A stretch of DNA of 30,702 nt from UBA2210 sp036825195 (lineage in GTDB: Bacteria; Desulfobacterota; Syntrophia; Syntrophales; UBA2210), in contig DAISYQ010000039.1 of the NCBI GenBank assembly GCA_036825195.1, positions 1-30,702 of the forward strand. The letters run 5' to 3'. Made by a program: the position numbers and the translations under genes. Positions 23,493-30,462 of the stretch are shown piece by piece (position 1 is the first letter of the stretch; the number at the start of each line of letters is the position of its first letter). The notes below the pieces were generated by a model. It was not told the origin of the DNA and ran no database searches. It worked only from the letters and a program-made list of their open reading frames with translations.

Positions 23493-24365
23493 CTATAATC
23501 CTCTGAGATATTCTGGTCTCAGCATCTTTTTGTTTGAAGACTCGATAACATGTTGTATCAATTGTATTGTTTCATTCTTCTCCTGTGGCAACCTGGCCCG
23601 TATGGGCAGATAGTTCGAAGCGTGGTTGGAAGTGAAAAAACAATCGGTAAAGTCGGAATTTGCCACCATAACACCAAGCTCTTTGAGAAATCCGAACTTG
23701 TCTGGCAATCGGAACGTACCCGACATCTGTTCGTCATATAGTGCCGTTCCGGGAACCACCATGACTGTGAGTGCCCCCACATAGTCGGGATCTATTTCCG
23801 TCAGTATCCGGGCAGTATCCAAGGCATGGTCCATGCTTTTTTCCGTTCCTCCGATACCGAGGAGTACGGTTACTGAAAGCGTTATGCCTGCCTCCTTGAT
23901 CTTTCGACCCGCTTCAATCATCTGGCGGGCATTAGCCCCCTTATGTATTGCTTGGAGGATATCGTCATTTCCGGTCTCCACTCCGAGATAGGCTATCCCC
24001 ACACCCATATCTCGTAGTTGCAAAAGCTCTTCGGGTGACTTGCGCAGGATGCTCTTCGCATTAGCGTAGAGTCCTATTCTTTTTACGCCTTTGATATGTT
24101 TGTTAATGGATTCAAGGATTGGCATCAGCCTTCTCATTGGAAGAATCAGTGCATCACCATCACAAAGAAATACCTTTTCTATATAACCGTACCCGGAAGC
24201 TTCAATGATATCTTCCTCAATCTCTTCAAAGGTTTTGATCCTGAATTTTTCTCCCTTATAGGCTGCACAAAATGTGCACTTGTTGTGTGAACAGCCAACA
24301 CTGATCTGTAGCAGAAGGCTCCAAGCCTCACTCGGGGGTCGTATTACCCTTCCCTCATATTTCAT
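23493..24365 (-). CDS. radical SAM protein with CX4CX2C motif
   Basis: The protein binds a [4Fe-4S] cluster and S-adenosylmethionine. I choose the ATG at 24365 (290 residues, MKYEGRVIRPPSEAW), with AAGG five bases upstream; a GTG 34 codons earlier is open but looks like untranslated or poorly conserved sequence. The cluster motif is CSHNKCTFC (C25, C30, C33), CX4CX2C rather than the classical CX3CX2C; this spacing is typical of a COG1032-like subfamily starting with RPPSEA. Downstream, FLCDGDALILP, YLGVETGNDDIL and TVLLGIGG are radical SAM barrel elements. Substrate unknown. It is upstream of corC on the same strand and may be the first gene of the corC-lnt-prfB run. Confidence 0.88.
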   Translation of the reverse strand: MKYEGRVIRPPSEAWSLLLQISVGCSHNKCTFCAAYKGEKFRIKTFEEIEEDIIEASGYGYIEKVFLCDGDALILPMRRLMPILESINKHIKGVKRIGLYANAKSILRKSPEELLQLRDMGVGIAYLGVETGNDDILQAIHKGANARQMIEAGRKIKEAGITLSVTVLLGIGGTEKSMDHALDTARILTEIDPDYVGALTVMVVPGTALYDEQMSGTFRLPDKFGFLKELGVMVANSDFTDCFFTSNHASNYLPIRARLPQEKNETIQLIQHVIESSNKKMLRPEYLRGL

Positions 24366-24591
24366 TCGTACCTTGTATTCCTCCTCAGGCAAATATGGCA
24401 AGCGCACATGATCGGCCCTTACAAATATCTTCACGGAATGGTCAGACCGGCTTTGAGCATCCCGCACTATCTAAGAGATCTTTTTATAATATGACTGCCA
24501 TTAAAAGGCAAGTTACAAAAGTTTTAGTGGGTGAATGACATATACATAAAGTAAAATTATACGATTTTGAAAAAATTATAGCACTTTTTCC

Positions 24592-24618
24592 TTGACGAGT
24601 AGGGTAACACAATATAAA
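24592..24618 (+). promoter_or_regulatory. candidate promoter of the cold shock gene
   Basis: TTGACG (24592-24597) and TATAAA (24613-24618) each match five of six consensus positions but are only 15 bases apart; a 17-base alternative gives the weaker TAAATA. The predicted start, near 24625, leaves an untranslated leader of about 60 bases whose first bases form the left arm of the repeat at 24628. Confidence 0.45.
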
Positions 24619-24627
24619 TAGCAATAA

Positions 24628-24643
24628 CGGGTGTTTGCGAAAA
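24628..24643 (+). repeat. left arm of inverted repeat bracketing the cold shock gene
   Basis: CGGGTGTTTGCGAAAA is complementary to 24927-24942 over 16 bases, with one DNA mismatch that becomes a G-U pair in RNA. It lies at the predicted 5' end of the cold shock mRNA, upstream of the ribosome binding site at 24669-24675. Confidence 0.7.
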
Positions 24644-24684
24644 AGGAGCGGCGCCTATAAATATCAAGAAGGAGGGTTGTAATT

Positions 24685-24885
24685 TTGGCAACGGGAATCG
24701 TAAAGTGGTTTAATGAAAAGAAGGGGTTTGGTTTTATTCAGCAGGCAGATGGTCAGGACTTATTTGTGCATTATTCTTCAATCAATATGGAAGGTTTTAA
24801 AACGATTGCCGAAGGCGACGAGGTCGTTTTTGAAGTGGAAAAGACCGATCGCGGATTACAGGCAAAAAATGTTATGCGAACGTAA
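24685..24885 (+). CDS. cold shock protein, CspA family
   Basis: This 66-residue single-domain cold shock protein binds single-stranded RNA and DNA and acts as an RNA chaperone. Both RNA-binding motifs are intact: RNP1 KGFGFI (residues 13-18) and RNP2 LFVHYS (26-31), within the usual start MATGIVKWFNEKKGFGF. The start codon is TTG with a strong AAGGAGG nine bases upstream. The gene stands alone, divergent from the radical SAM gene and upstream of feoAB. Leader control is common for csp mRNAs; here the leader can pair with sequence past the stop codon. No clear Rho-independent terminator follows the gene. Confidence 0.96.
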   Translation: MATGIVKWFNEKKGFGFIQQADGQDLFVHYSSINMEGFKTIAEGDEVVFEVEKTDRGLQAKNVMRT

Positions 24886-24926
24886 ACAAGTCTTAACCTG
24901 ATACTGAAAAATTATAAATAATTATA

Positions 24927-24942
24927 TTTTCGCAAACGCCCG
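24927..24942 (+). repeat. right arm of inverted repeat bracketing the cold shock gene
   Basis: TTTTCGCAAACGCCCG pairs with 24628-24643. It begins 41 bases after the cold shock stop codon, in an AT-rich stretch. There is no T-run after it, so the pair is not a simple terminator. Confidence 0.7.
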
Positions 24943-24977
24943 CCGACTGTGGTGTAACGGATTAATATGTCCCAAAA

Positions 24978-25026
24978 AGGGGACAGGCTGCTTTGAGTGG
25001 TACCGTACTTGATGCTCCTGTCCCCT
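24978..25026. repeat. REP-like inverted repeat upstream of feoA
   Basis: AGGGGACAGG (24978-24987) and CCTGTCCCCT (25017-25026) are perfect 10-bp complements around a 29-base loop, preceded by AAAAA on the left. The GGGGACAGGCT core resembles palindromic elements I recall as common in environmental deltaproteobacterial genomes near IS200-like or RAYT transposases. No transposase is present here. As RNA it would form a hairpin in the feoA leader, ending 31 bases before the start codon. Confidence 0.6.
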
Positions 25027-25057
25027 GACTGTTTCATGGAAGGAAAACTGTAGAGCT

Positions 25058-25297
25058 GTGATTAAATCTTTGAATGAACTGAATCCTGAAGAAAGCGGTA
25101 TTGTATACGAAATCAGGGGCGGACATGAATTGAGCGACCGTCTTAATTCCTTGGGAATCAGAACCGGTAAAAAGATAACAAAGGTTAGTTCGATGCTGTT
25201 GCACGGACCCGTGACCATCCAGATAGACAGAACGAAAGTGGCTATAGGATTTGGTATGGCTGCAAAGATATTGATTGAGGTGGATAAGCAGAAGTGA
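25058..25297 (+). CDS. feoA: FeoA family protein
   Basis: FeoA is a small SH3-like cytoplasmic protein that supports the ferrous iron transporter FeoB. The 79 residues show the family pattern: an N-terminal SLNELNPEESGIVYEI, LSDRLNSLGIRTGKKI in the middle, and a C-terminal VAIGFGMAAKILIEV. The start is a GTG; a GGAAGGA lies about 13 bases upstream, further than ideal, and no better start is apparent. The stop overlaps the feoB start as GTGA, so the two are translationally coupled. feoC is absent, as in many anaerobes. Confidence 0.9.
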   Translation: MIKSLNELNPEESGIVYEIRGGHELSDRLNSLGIRTGKKITKVSSMLLHGPVTIQIDRTKVAIGFGMAAKILIEVDKQK

Positions 25298-27003
25298 AGA
25301 AGATCTTACTTATGGGCAATCCGAATGTTGGCAAGAGTGTCATCTTTTCGAGGCTCACAGGGGTACGTGTGATCTCTTCAAATTATCCCGGAACTACTGT
25401 CAGCTATACAAGTGGATTCATGAAGATAGATGATAGACGGGTCGAGATCATTGATGTGCCCGGCACATATACCCTTGAACCAACATGTGAAGCTGAGAAG
25501 ATTGCACTAGAGATGCTTAAGATGGGCGATATTGTGATTAATATCGTTGATGCGACAAATCTCGAAAGAAACCTCTACCTGACCTTGCAGTTGCTTGAGA
25601 TGAACATACCCATGATAATCGCCCTTAATATGTGGGACGATACAAAACATCGCGGGATCACCATCAACCTTGAAAAATTAAGAGAAGTACTCGGTATCCC
25701 GATTATTCCAACATCAGGTTTAACCGGTCAGGGGATAAAAGAACTCGTGACAAGTATTTCCGGAGCCGTATCGCCTCCCTCTCCGATAAGAACCCGTGAC
25801 GAACGGTGGTCCACCGTAGGCAGTATTATAGATCAGGTACAACAGATATCGCACAGGCACCACCGCTGGTTTGAACGTCTTGAGGATGCGAGCGTAAAGC
25901 CTAAAACGGGCATAATGATGGCCATAGCGATCCTGGTAGGTTCCTTTATTGTGATACGTTTCATTGGCGAATTCTTGATAACCTACCTCCTTGATCCGAT
26001 CTTTCATTACCTGTGGTTACCGATATTGATGAAACTCAGTATATTTATGGGCAAAAGCGGTCTGCTTCATGATGTCATAGTAGGGAAACTGTTCGATGGA
26101 CAGATCAATTTCATAGAATCTTTTGGGCTGTTGAGTAGCGGCCTTTACGTGCCCTTTGCCATGGTACTTCCCTATATCATATCTTTTTATCTGATCCTCG
26201 GTATCCTGGAAGATACTGGATATCTTCCCCGTCTTGCGGTACTTTTAGATACCGGGATGCATAAAGTAGGACTGCATGGATTCGCCATTATACCTTCACT
26301 GCTCGGATTCGGGTGCAACGTACCAGCCGTAATGGCAACGCGTGTACTTGAAAGCAAGCGGGAGCGGTTCATTGCGGCAACGCTCATATCGATAGCAGTC
26401 CCCTGCGCTTCGGCTCAGGCAATGATTTTCGGTCTAGTTGGGAAACATGGGGGCCAGTATGTGGCCATTGTCTATCTGACACTGTTTCTGGTGTGGATAG
26501 CCCTAGGAATACTTCTTAACCGTTTATTAAAAGGATACAGCCCAGAACTCCTTATTGAAATTCCCCCCTATCGAATCCCACCATGGGATACGATTATACA
26601 GAAACTATGGAGGAGAACCTACGGTTTTCTTATAGAGGCCGTCCCCATAATTTTGGCAGCGGTTCTGGTTATTAATGTACTTGTTGTTTCTGGAGTATTC
26701 GACTATGTGGCCGATTTTACAGCACCTGTGATAAAAAATATTCTGGGTCTTCCCGAAGAATCGGTGACAGCGATCGTTATAGGATTACTCCGCAAGGATG
26801 CCGCCCTCGGAATGCTTGCATTATCTACGATGACAGCCAAGCAGATGGTCATCGGGAGTGTTGTGCTAACCATGTTCTTCCCCTGCATTGCCACAGTAGT
26901 AGTCCTGCTTAGAGAGTTGGGTTTAAAGGATTTTCTGAAATCGGCCAGTATTATGATACTATCATCGGTGTCAGTCGGAGGAATATTGAATCTGATTCTC
27001 TAA
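25294..27003 (+). CDS. feoB: ferrous iron transport protein B, small form
   Basis: FeoB is the inner-membrane ferrous iron transporter with an N-terminal GTPase domain. G motifs are G1 GNPNVGKS (residues 8-15), G3 DVPG (54-57) and G4 NMWD (112-115). About residues 125-200 form the helical guanine-dissociation-like part. The membrane domain starts near residue 205 and carries both gate repeats, with conserved segments GCNVPAVMATR and PCASAQAMIFGLV. At 569 residues it is well below E. coli FeoB (773), but it has both domains and a normal stop, so it is a compact form rather than a truncation. The start is GTG, overlapping feoA by four bases. A metal other than iron, such as manganese, is possible for compact FeoB proteins. 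Confidence 0.92.
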   Translation: MKKILLMGNPNVGKSVIFSRLTGVRVISSNYPGTTVSYTSGFMKIDDRRVEIIDVPGTYTLEPTCEAEKIALEMLKMGDIVINIVDATNLERNLYLTLQLLEMNIPMIIALNMWDDTKHRGITINLEKLREVLGIPIIPTSGLTGQGIKELVTSISGAVSPPSPIRTRDERWSTVGSIIDQVQQISHRHHRWFERLEDASVKPKTGIMMAIAILVGSFIVIRFIGEFLITYLLDPIFHYLWLPILMKLSIFMGKSGLLHDVIVGKLFDGQINFIESFGLLSSGLYVPFAMVLPYIISFYLILGILEDTGYLPRLAVLLDTGMHKVGLHGFAIIPSLLGFGCNVPAVMATRVLESKRERFIAATLISIAVPCASAQAMIFGLVGKHGGQYVAIVYLTLFLVWIALGILLNRLLKGYSPELLIEIPPYRIPPWDTIIQKLWRRTYGFLIEAVPIILAAVLVINVLVVSGVFDYVADFTAPVIKNILGLPEESVTAIVIGLLRKDAALGMLALSTMTAKQMVIGSVVLTMFFPCIATVVVLLRELGLKDFLKSASIMILSSVSVGGILNLIL

Positions 27004-27390
27004 TGACTTTTAATTGTTTGCCCTTTCAAACGTGTACCATTATCATTATATGCAGGCTTAAATGATCCACTATGTGTCTAATTGTAACCAAAGTTGTAGA
27101 AGTCAAGAGTACAAAACAGATCAACTCGACAATTATGTCGATTTATTTGCACGTCCTGGGTGCATGAACTTATTGATTTTACGTTCTTTTCACCAGAGAT
27201 CCTGTTTATTTCGACATTTTATTCCTCTTTTCAATGGGATCAATATACCGGTCAAGATGATTTCGATATACGGTATGCCCATATTTCAGTCAGTTAGAGA
27301 TCTTATTGGAGGAATGGCACATATATTGCAAGTAAAATAGCAACGAGAATCGAATTGAACTTCCTCCGATTCAAGCTTAAACCCTCTAGA

Positions 27391-27421
27391 GCCGGTTGGA
27401 TCACACCCGATCCTAACCGGC
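27391..27421 (+). repeat. bulged hairpin before the terminator
   Basis: GCCGGTT (27391-27397) pairs with AACCGGC (27415-27421), and GGATC (27398-27402) pairs with GATCC (27409-27413), leaving a one-base bulge and a six-base loop ACACCC. It is not followed by a T-run, and lies 11 bases before the terminator stem. I do not recognise a known riboswitch class. Confidence 0.55.
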
Positions 27422-27432
27422 ACGTATATCCT

Positions 27433-27467
27433 ACCCGGGAAGATAAACGGCTTCCCGGGTTTTTTTT
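27433..27467 (+). terminator. Rho-independent terminator
   Basis: ACCCGGGAAG (27433-27442) pairs perfectly with CTTCCCGGGT (27451-27460) around an eight-base loop, followed by an unbroken T-run to 27467. This is the best terminator in the window. It lies 430 bases after feoB and 131 bases before the MBL-fold gene. The run of As needed for termination on the minus strand is absent, so it works rightward only. Confidence 0.85.
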
Positions 27468-27597
27468 GTGCATCGTTTTCAATAGGGCTGATTTCAGAGA
27501 AAAATTGGCAAACAGCTCGACATCTTGATCGCTGTTGTTCTTGATGCTATTCAAGAACGTATGATAGATATCTACCTATAACCACATAACAAGCAAA

Positions 27598-28299
27598 ATG
27601 AAAAGGCGGCGGTACAGAATGAAACAGGAGCAACAAATAGGTAAAGGCATCTATATCATAGGAGGTCCCGGAATCACCCACTCAGAAGATGCAACCTCAT
27701 TTATTATTGATTGTAACGATACGCTGATTATGATTGATTCAGGTGCAGGAAGGACTGCTCATCTGCTCGTGGAAAATATAAAAGATCTTGGCCTAGATCC
27801 TGGCAATATATCGACGCTTATTTTAACACATTGTCATATAGACCACATTGGTTCGGCGCCCTATTTTAAGGAAAAATATGGATGCGCCATAATGATTCAC
27901 GACCTTGACGCAGACGCCGTGGAAAGCGGAAATCCCGTATCAACTGCCGCCAACCTGTATGGCACTACATTTTCGCCGACACATATAGATACAAGGCTTA
28001 CCGGCAACAGTGGAACGTTATTCCTTGGAACCGAACGAATCCACTGGATGCATACCCCCGGCCATACACCCGGGTCTCTGAGCCTTTACTGCGATATAGA
28101 GAATCAACGTATCCTTTTCGGACAGGACATACATGGCCCGTTTCTCAACAGTTTCGGTTCGGATATTGATTTATGGAAAAAATCAATGATGAAGTTGATT
28201 GATCTGGAAGCTGATGTCCTCTGTGAAGGACATTTTGGCATTTTCCGATCGAAGGAAAGGGTCAAAGCCTATATTATGGATTATCTGATGCGCTATTGA
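27598..28299 (+). CDS. MBL-fold metallo-hydrolase
   Basis: This 233-residue single-domain protein of the metallo-beta-lactamase fold has a full metal site: THCHIDHIG (H78, H80, D82, H83; here HXHXDH), H156 in HTPGHTPGS, D177 in LFGQDIHG, and H212 in CEGHFG. This set is that of glyoxalase II-like and related dinuclear hydrolases, but the substrate cannot be read. There is no signal peptide. A second ATG at 27619 (MKQEQQIGKG) has GGCGG upstream and may be the true start; the first seven residues are unusually basic. The gene stands alone after a terminator, 103 bases before the HD-domain gene. Confidence 0.9.
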   Translation: MKRRRYRMKQEQQIGKGIYIIGGPGITHSEDATSFIIDCNDTLIMIDSGAGRTAHLLVENIKDLGLDPGNISTLILTHCHIDHIGSAPYFKEKYGCAIMIHDLDADAVESGNPVSTAANLYGTTFSPTHIDTRLTGNSGTLFLGTERIHWMHTPGHTPGSLSLYCDIENQRILFGQDIHGPFLNSFGSDIDLWKKSMMKLIDLEADVLCEGHFGIFRSKERVKAYIMDYLMRY

Positions 28300-28339
28300 A
28301 CGTTCCTCCCCAAAAATCCACCACATTGTAATACCTTGA

Positions 28340-28361
28340 GAAAAACAAACTCGCGTTTTTC
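28340..28361 (+). terminator. possible weak terminator after the MBL-fold gene
   Basis: GAAAAAC (28340-28346) pairs with GTTTTTC (28355-28361) around an eight-base loop. The stem is AT-rich and the T-run is part of the stem rather than after it, so function is doubtful. Confidence 0.25.
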
Positions 28362-28402
28362 CCCTCTATCTGTTAGAACATGTCACGAAAGGACGGCTCT
28401 GT

Positions 28403-29005
28403 ATGGAGATACCCACACGGCAGGAATGCTATCACATGATGTACAAGATGAAGATGAGGGATAATATCGTGGCACATTCTCTTCAGGTCTGTCGAGTAGC
28501 CTTGTTTCTCGCGCACTCCCTTGAGATAGATATAAATCCGGACGTTGTTCAGGCTGCCGCACTTCTGCACGATATCACAAAAACGAGAAGCCTCGAGACA
28601 CATGAAGATCACGCACAGACAGGGAAACAGTTGCTTATAAGCCTGGGATATCCTGAGGTGGGAAACATCGTCGTACAGCACGTTCTCCTTGATGAGTATT
28701 TTGTATCAGATAGTCCAACAGAGGCGGATGTAGTTAATTATTCGGATAAACGAGTGGTACACGACAAAGTGGTAACTCTCGCACAACGGATGAATTACAT
28801 TATGGAACGATACGGAATTGAGCCAGAACGCAGGCAATATATCCAGATGCTTTGGGAAAAAACAAAAGTTCTGGAGGAACGACTGTTTCGTTTCTGTCCC
28901 TTTTCTCCTGCAGAGATGGAATCCCTTCTCGGACCGGATAACGGTTACGAGGAATTTTTGGCGTATAGCAGAGTAAATGGAGCAGTTGCGGTATGCACCG
29001 GATAA
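28403..29005 (+). CDS. HD-domain protein (probable metal-dependent phosphohydrolase)
   Basis: The 200-residue protein carries an HDIG-type domain: H25 in NIVAHSLQV, H56-D57 in ALLHDITKT, and further histidines at H67, H70 and H93 (VVQHVLLDEY), consistent with a divalent-metal site. The C-terminal third is helical. Such stand-alone HD proteins hydrolyse nucleotides or phosphate esters; the specific substrate is unknown, and there is no GGDEF, response-regulator or other partner domain. An AAAGGA ribosome binding site precedes the ATG at about ten bases. It sits between the MBL-fold gene and the ferredoxin oxidoreductase operon, with a new promoter likely before the latter. Confidence 0.88.
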   Translation: MEIPTRQECYHMMYKMKMRDNIVAHSLQVCRVALFLAHSLEIDINPDVVQAAALLHDITKTRSLETHEDHAQTGKQLLISLGYPEVGNIVVQHVLLDEYFVSDSPTEADVVNYSDKRVVHDKVVTLAQRMNYIMERYGIEPERRQYIQMLWEKTKVLEERLFRFCPFSPAEMESLLGPDNGYEEFLAYSRVNGAVAVCTG

Positions 29006-29042
29006 TTATTTAATTTTTATGGGACTATTGCGCTTAAAATCC

Positions 29043-29073
29043 TTGACAAAACCAAAACTGGAGAATAGATAAC
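29043..29073 (+). promoter_or_regulatory. candidate promoter of the 2-oxoacid:ferredoxin oxidoreductase operon
   Basis: A perfect -35 TTGACA (29043-29048) is followed by TAGATA after 17 bases (29066-29071) or GATAAC after 19 (29068-29073). Immediately downstream is a direct repeat GCTTATAC (29077-29084 and 29090-29097), 13 bases apart, which could be an operator. The leader to the ferredoxin start would be about 70 bases. Confidence 0.45.
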
Positions 29074-29147
29074 AACGCTTATACAATCAGCTTATACGTA
29101 CCTTGTAAATAAATACGTTACAACAGCATGTACTCTGAGCACGTCTT

Positions 29148-29387
29148 ATGACCGGTCAAACGAAAAAAGGAAGGATAGTTATTGATAACACGCTGTGCAA
29201 GGGATGCTATCTCTGCGTCTCGGTGTGCCCTAACGATTGTATAACTATCGCCACCGAACCAAACGAAAAAGGATATTACCCCGCCAAGGTTGTTGATATG
29301 CAGGATAACAACGGCGGAAAATGCATTGGTTGTACCTTATGCGCAATCATCTGCCCCGATATCGCAATAGAGGTCTATCGTGGATAA
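29148..29387 (+). CDS. 2-oxoacid:ferredoxin oxidoreductase delta subunit (2[4Fe-4S] ferredoxin)
   Basis: The 79 residues carry two [4Fe-4S] motifs of the CX2CX2CX3C type: C17, C20, C23, C27 and C59, C62, C65, C69, with the second followed by PD as in bacterial ferredoxins. An extra C31 follows the first cluster. It is the ferredoxin-like subunit that passes electrons from the thiamine-dependent core to external ferredoxin. It overlaps the alpha subunit gene by eight bases. The order delta-alpha-beta-gamma is standard for the VorB-type and 2-oxoglutarate-type complexes in anaerobes. Confidence 0.93.
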   Translation: MTGQTKKGRIVIDNTLCKGCYLCVSVCPNDCITIATEPNEKGYYPAKVVDMQDNNGGKCIGCTLCAIICPDIAIEVYRG

Positions 29388-30459
29388 AAAGCTCTTAATG
29401 AGGGGAAGTCAGGTAATCGGTGAAACAGCGATACGCGCAGGATGCAGATTTTATGCGGGTTACCCCATAACGCCGCAGAATGAACTCCCGGAATTCATGT
29501 CCGGCGCTATGGCCAATCTGAAGGATGGCACCTTTATTCAGGCCGAAAGTGAACTTGCTGCTATCAATATGGTTCTCGGGGCATCGATGGCGGGTGCGAG
29601 AGCAATGACCAGTTCATCCAGTCCAGGCATAAGCCTCAAACAGGAGGGCATATCATTTCTGGCGGCATCGGAACTGCCGGCTGTAATTGTCAATACCATG
29701 CGTGGTGGTCCGGGTCTCGGCAATATAGCGCCTTCCCAAGGTGATTACTTTCAGGCGACCAGGGGTGGAGGACACGGTGACTATCGCTCTATAGTGCTGG
29801 CCCCGGCTTATGGACAGGAACTGGCCGACCTCACAGTAAAGGCTTTCGAGTATGCGGACAAGTATCGAACACCTGTTATGATACTGGTTGACGGCATGAT
29901 GGGTCAAATGATGGAACCAGTAGTACTCCCTGAACCCATTAACCTCAACGAACTGCCTCCCAAACCATGGATTCTGGACGGGGCAGATGGAAGACCGAGT
30001 CGGATAATAAAATCCCTCATCCTGGACACGATGGAGATGGAAGAACATAATTGGAAGCTTGCGAGAAAGTACCAAATCATCTCCAGGGAAATTGTATCTG
30101 CTGAATCCTATATGACCAAAGATGCTAAACTGGTGGTTGTCGCTTATGGAACCGCCGCACGAGTAGCCAAAGGAGGTATAAAAAGGGCACGTGAAATGGG
30201 ACTCAAGGTCGGTCTTTTGCGGCCTATCACCCTTATGCCCTACCCTGAACGTATCATCAGGGAGATGAGCAGATCAGTAAAAGATTTCCTTGTTCTCGAG
30301 ATGAATACGGGGCAGATGCTCGATGATGTGAAACTATCTCTTGAGGGAAGAAGTAACGTTCATTTTTATGGGCGACCGGGGGGAATTGTTTCAACCCCCG
30401 ATGAAATAGCAAAGGTAATAACCAGCCTCTATTACCGCCAGCATCTGGAAGAGGATTAA
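29380..30459 (+). CDS. 2-oxoacid:ferredoxin oxidoreductase alpha subunit, VorB/KorA type
   Basis: The alpha subunit binds the pyrimidine half of thiamine pyrophosphate in the oxidative decarboxylation of a 2-oxoacid to acyl-CoA with ferredoxin reduction (or the reverse reaction). Recognisable stretches are CRFYAGYPITPQNELPEFM near residue 20, QAESELAAINMVLGASMAG, TSSSSPGISLKQEG and MRGGPGLGNIAPSQGDYFQ. The 359 residues match the VorB group. The start is GTG with GAGG six bases upstream, overlapping the ferredoxin gene by eight bases; an ATG six codons later is an alternative. Branched-chain 2-oxoacids and 2-oxoglutarate are both plausible substrates; the sequence alone does not decide, so I give no gene symbol. 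Confidence 0.92.
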   Translation: MDKKLLMRGSQVIGETAIRAGCRFYAGYPITPQNELPEFMSGAMANLKDGTFIQAESELAAINMVLGASMAGARAMTSSSSPGISLKQEGISFLAASELPAVIVNTMRGGPGLGNIAPSQGDYFQATRGGGHGDYRSIVLAPAYGQELADLTVKAFEYADKYRTPVMILVDGMMGQMMEPVVLPEPINLNELPPKPWILDGADGRPSRIIKSLILDTMEMEEHNWKLARKYQIISREIVSAESYMTKDAKLVVVAYGTAARVAKGGIKRAREMGLKVGLLRPITLMPYPERIIREMSRSVKDFLVLEMNTGQMLDDVKLSLEGRSNVHFYGRPGGIVSTPDEIAKVITSLYYRQHLEED

Positions 30460-30462
30460 TTG

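Larger units (their letters stand above)
24366..24684. other. intergenic region between the radical SAM gene and the cold shock gene
   Basis: This 319-base stretch separates divergent genes. The left part (to about 24467) is open in the radical SAM frame and could encode an N-terminal extension. The middle is AT-rich and may hold the minus-strand promoter; TTATAA at 24486-24491 is a possible -10, but I could not pair it with a convincing -35. The right part holds the cold shock promoter and one arm of the long-range inverted repeat. Confidence 0.5.
27004..27597. other. 594-base gap after feoB without a convincing gene
   Basis: No reading frame here looks like a protein: a plus-strand frame (27062-27340) and a minus-strand frame (27303-27554) have poor starts and composition unlike the neighbours. 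The left two thirds show no structure I can name. The right third has a bulged 12-bp hairpin (27391-27421), then a strong terminator hairpin (27433-27467). This pattern would fit the 3' end of the feoB transcript or of a separate small RNA. Confidence 0.6.

Noticed and set aside
25294..27003. feoB as a truncated gene because of its 569 residues
   Set aside because: GTPase and both gate regions are present, the start is coupled to feoA and the stop is normal, so it is a compact family member.
27062..27340. 92-residue open frame in the gap after feoB
   Set aside because: Weak ribosome binding site, unusual composition rich in His, Arg, Cys and Phe, no recognised motif; could be a decayed gene but I cannot support it.
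27303..27554. 83-residue minus-strand open frame across the two hairpins
   Set aside because: It runs through the terminator stem and hairpin and has no supporting start signal.
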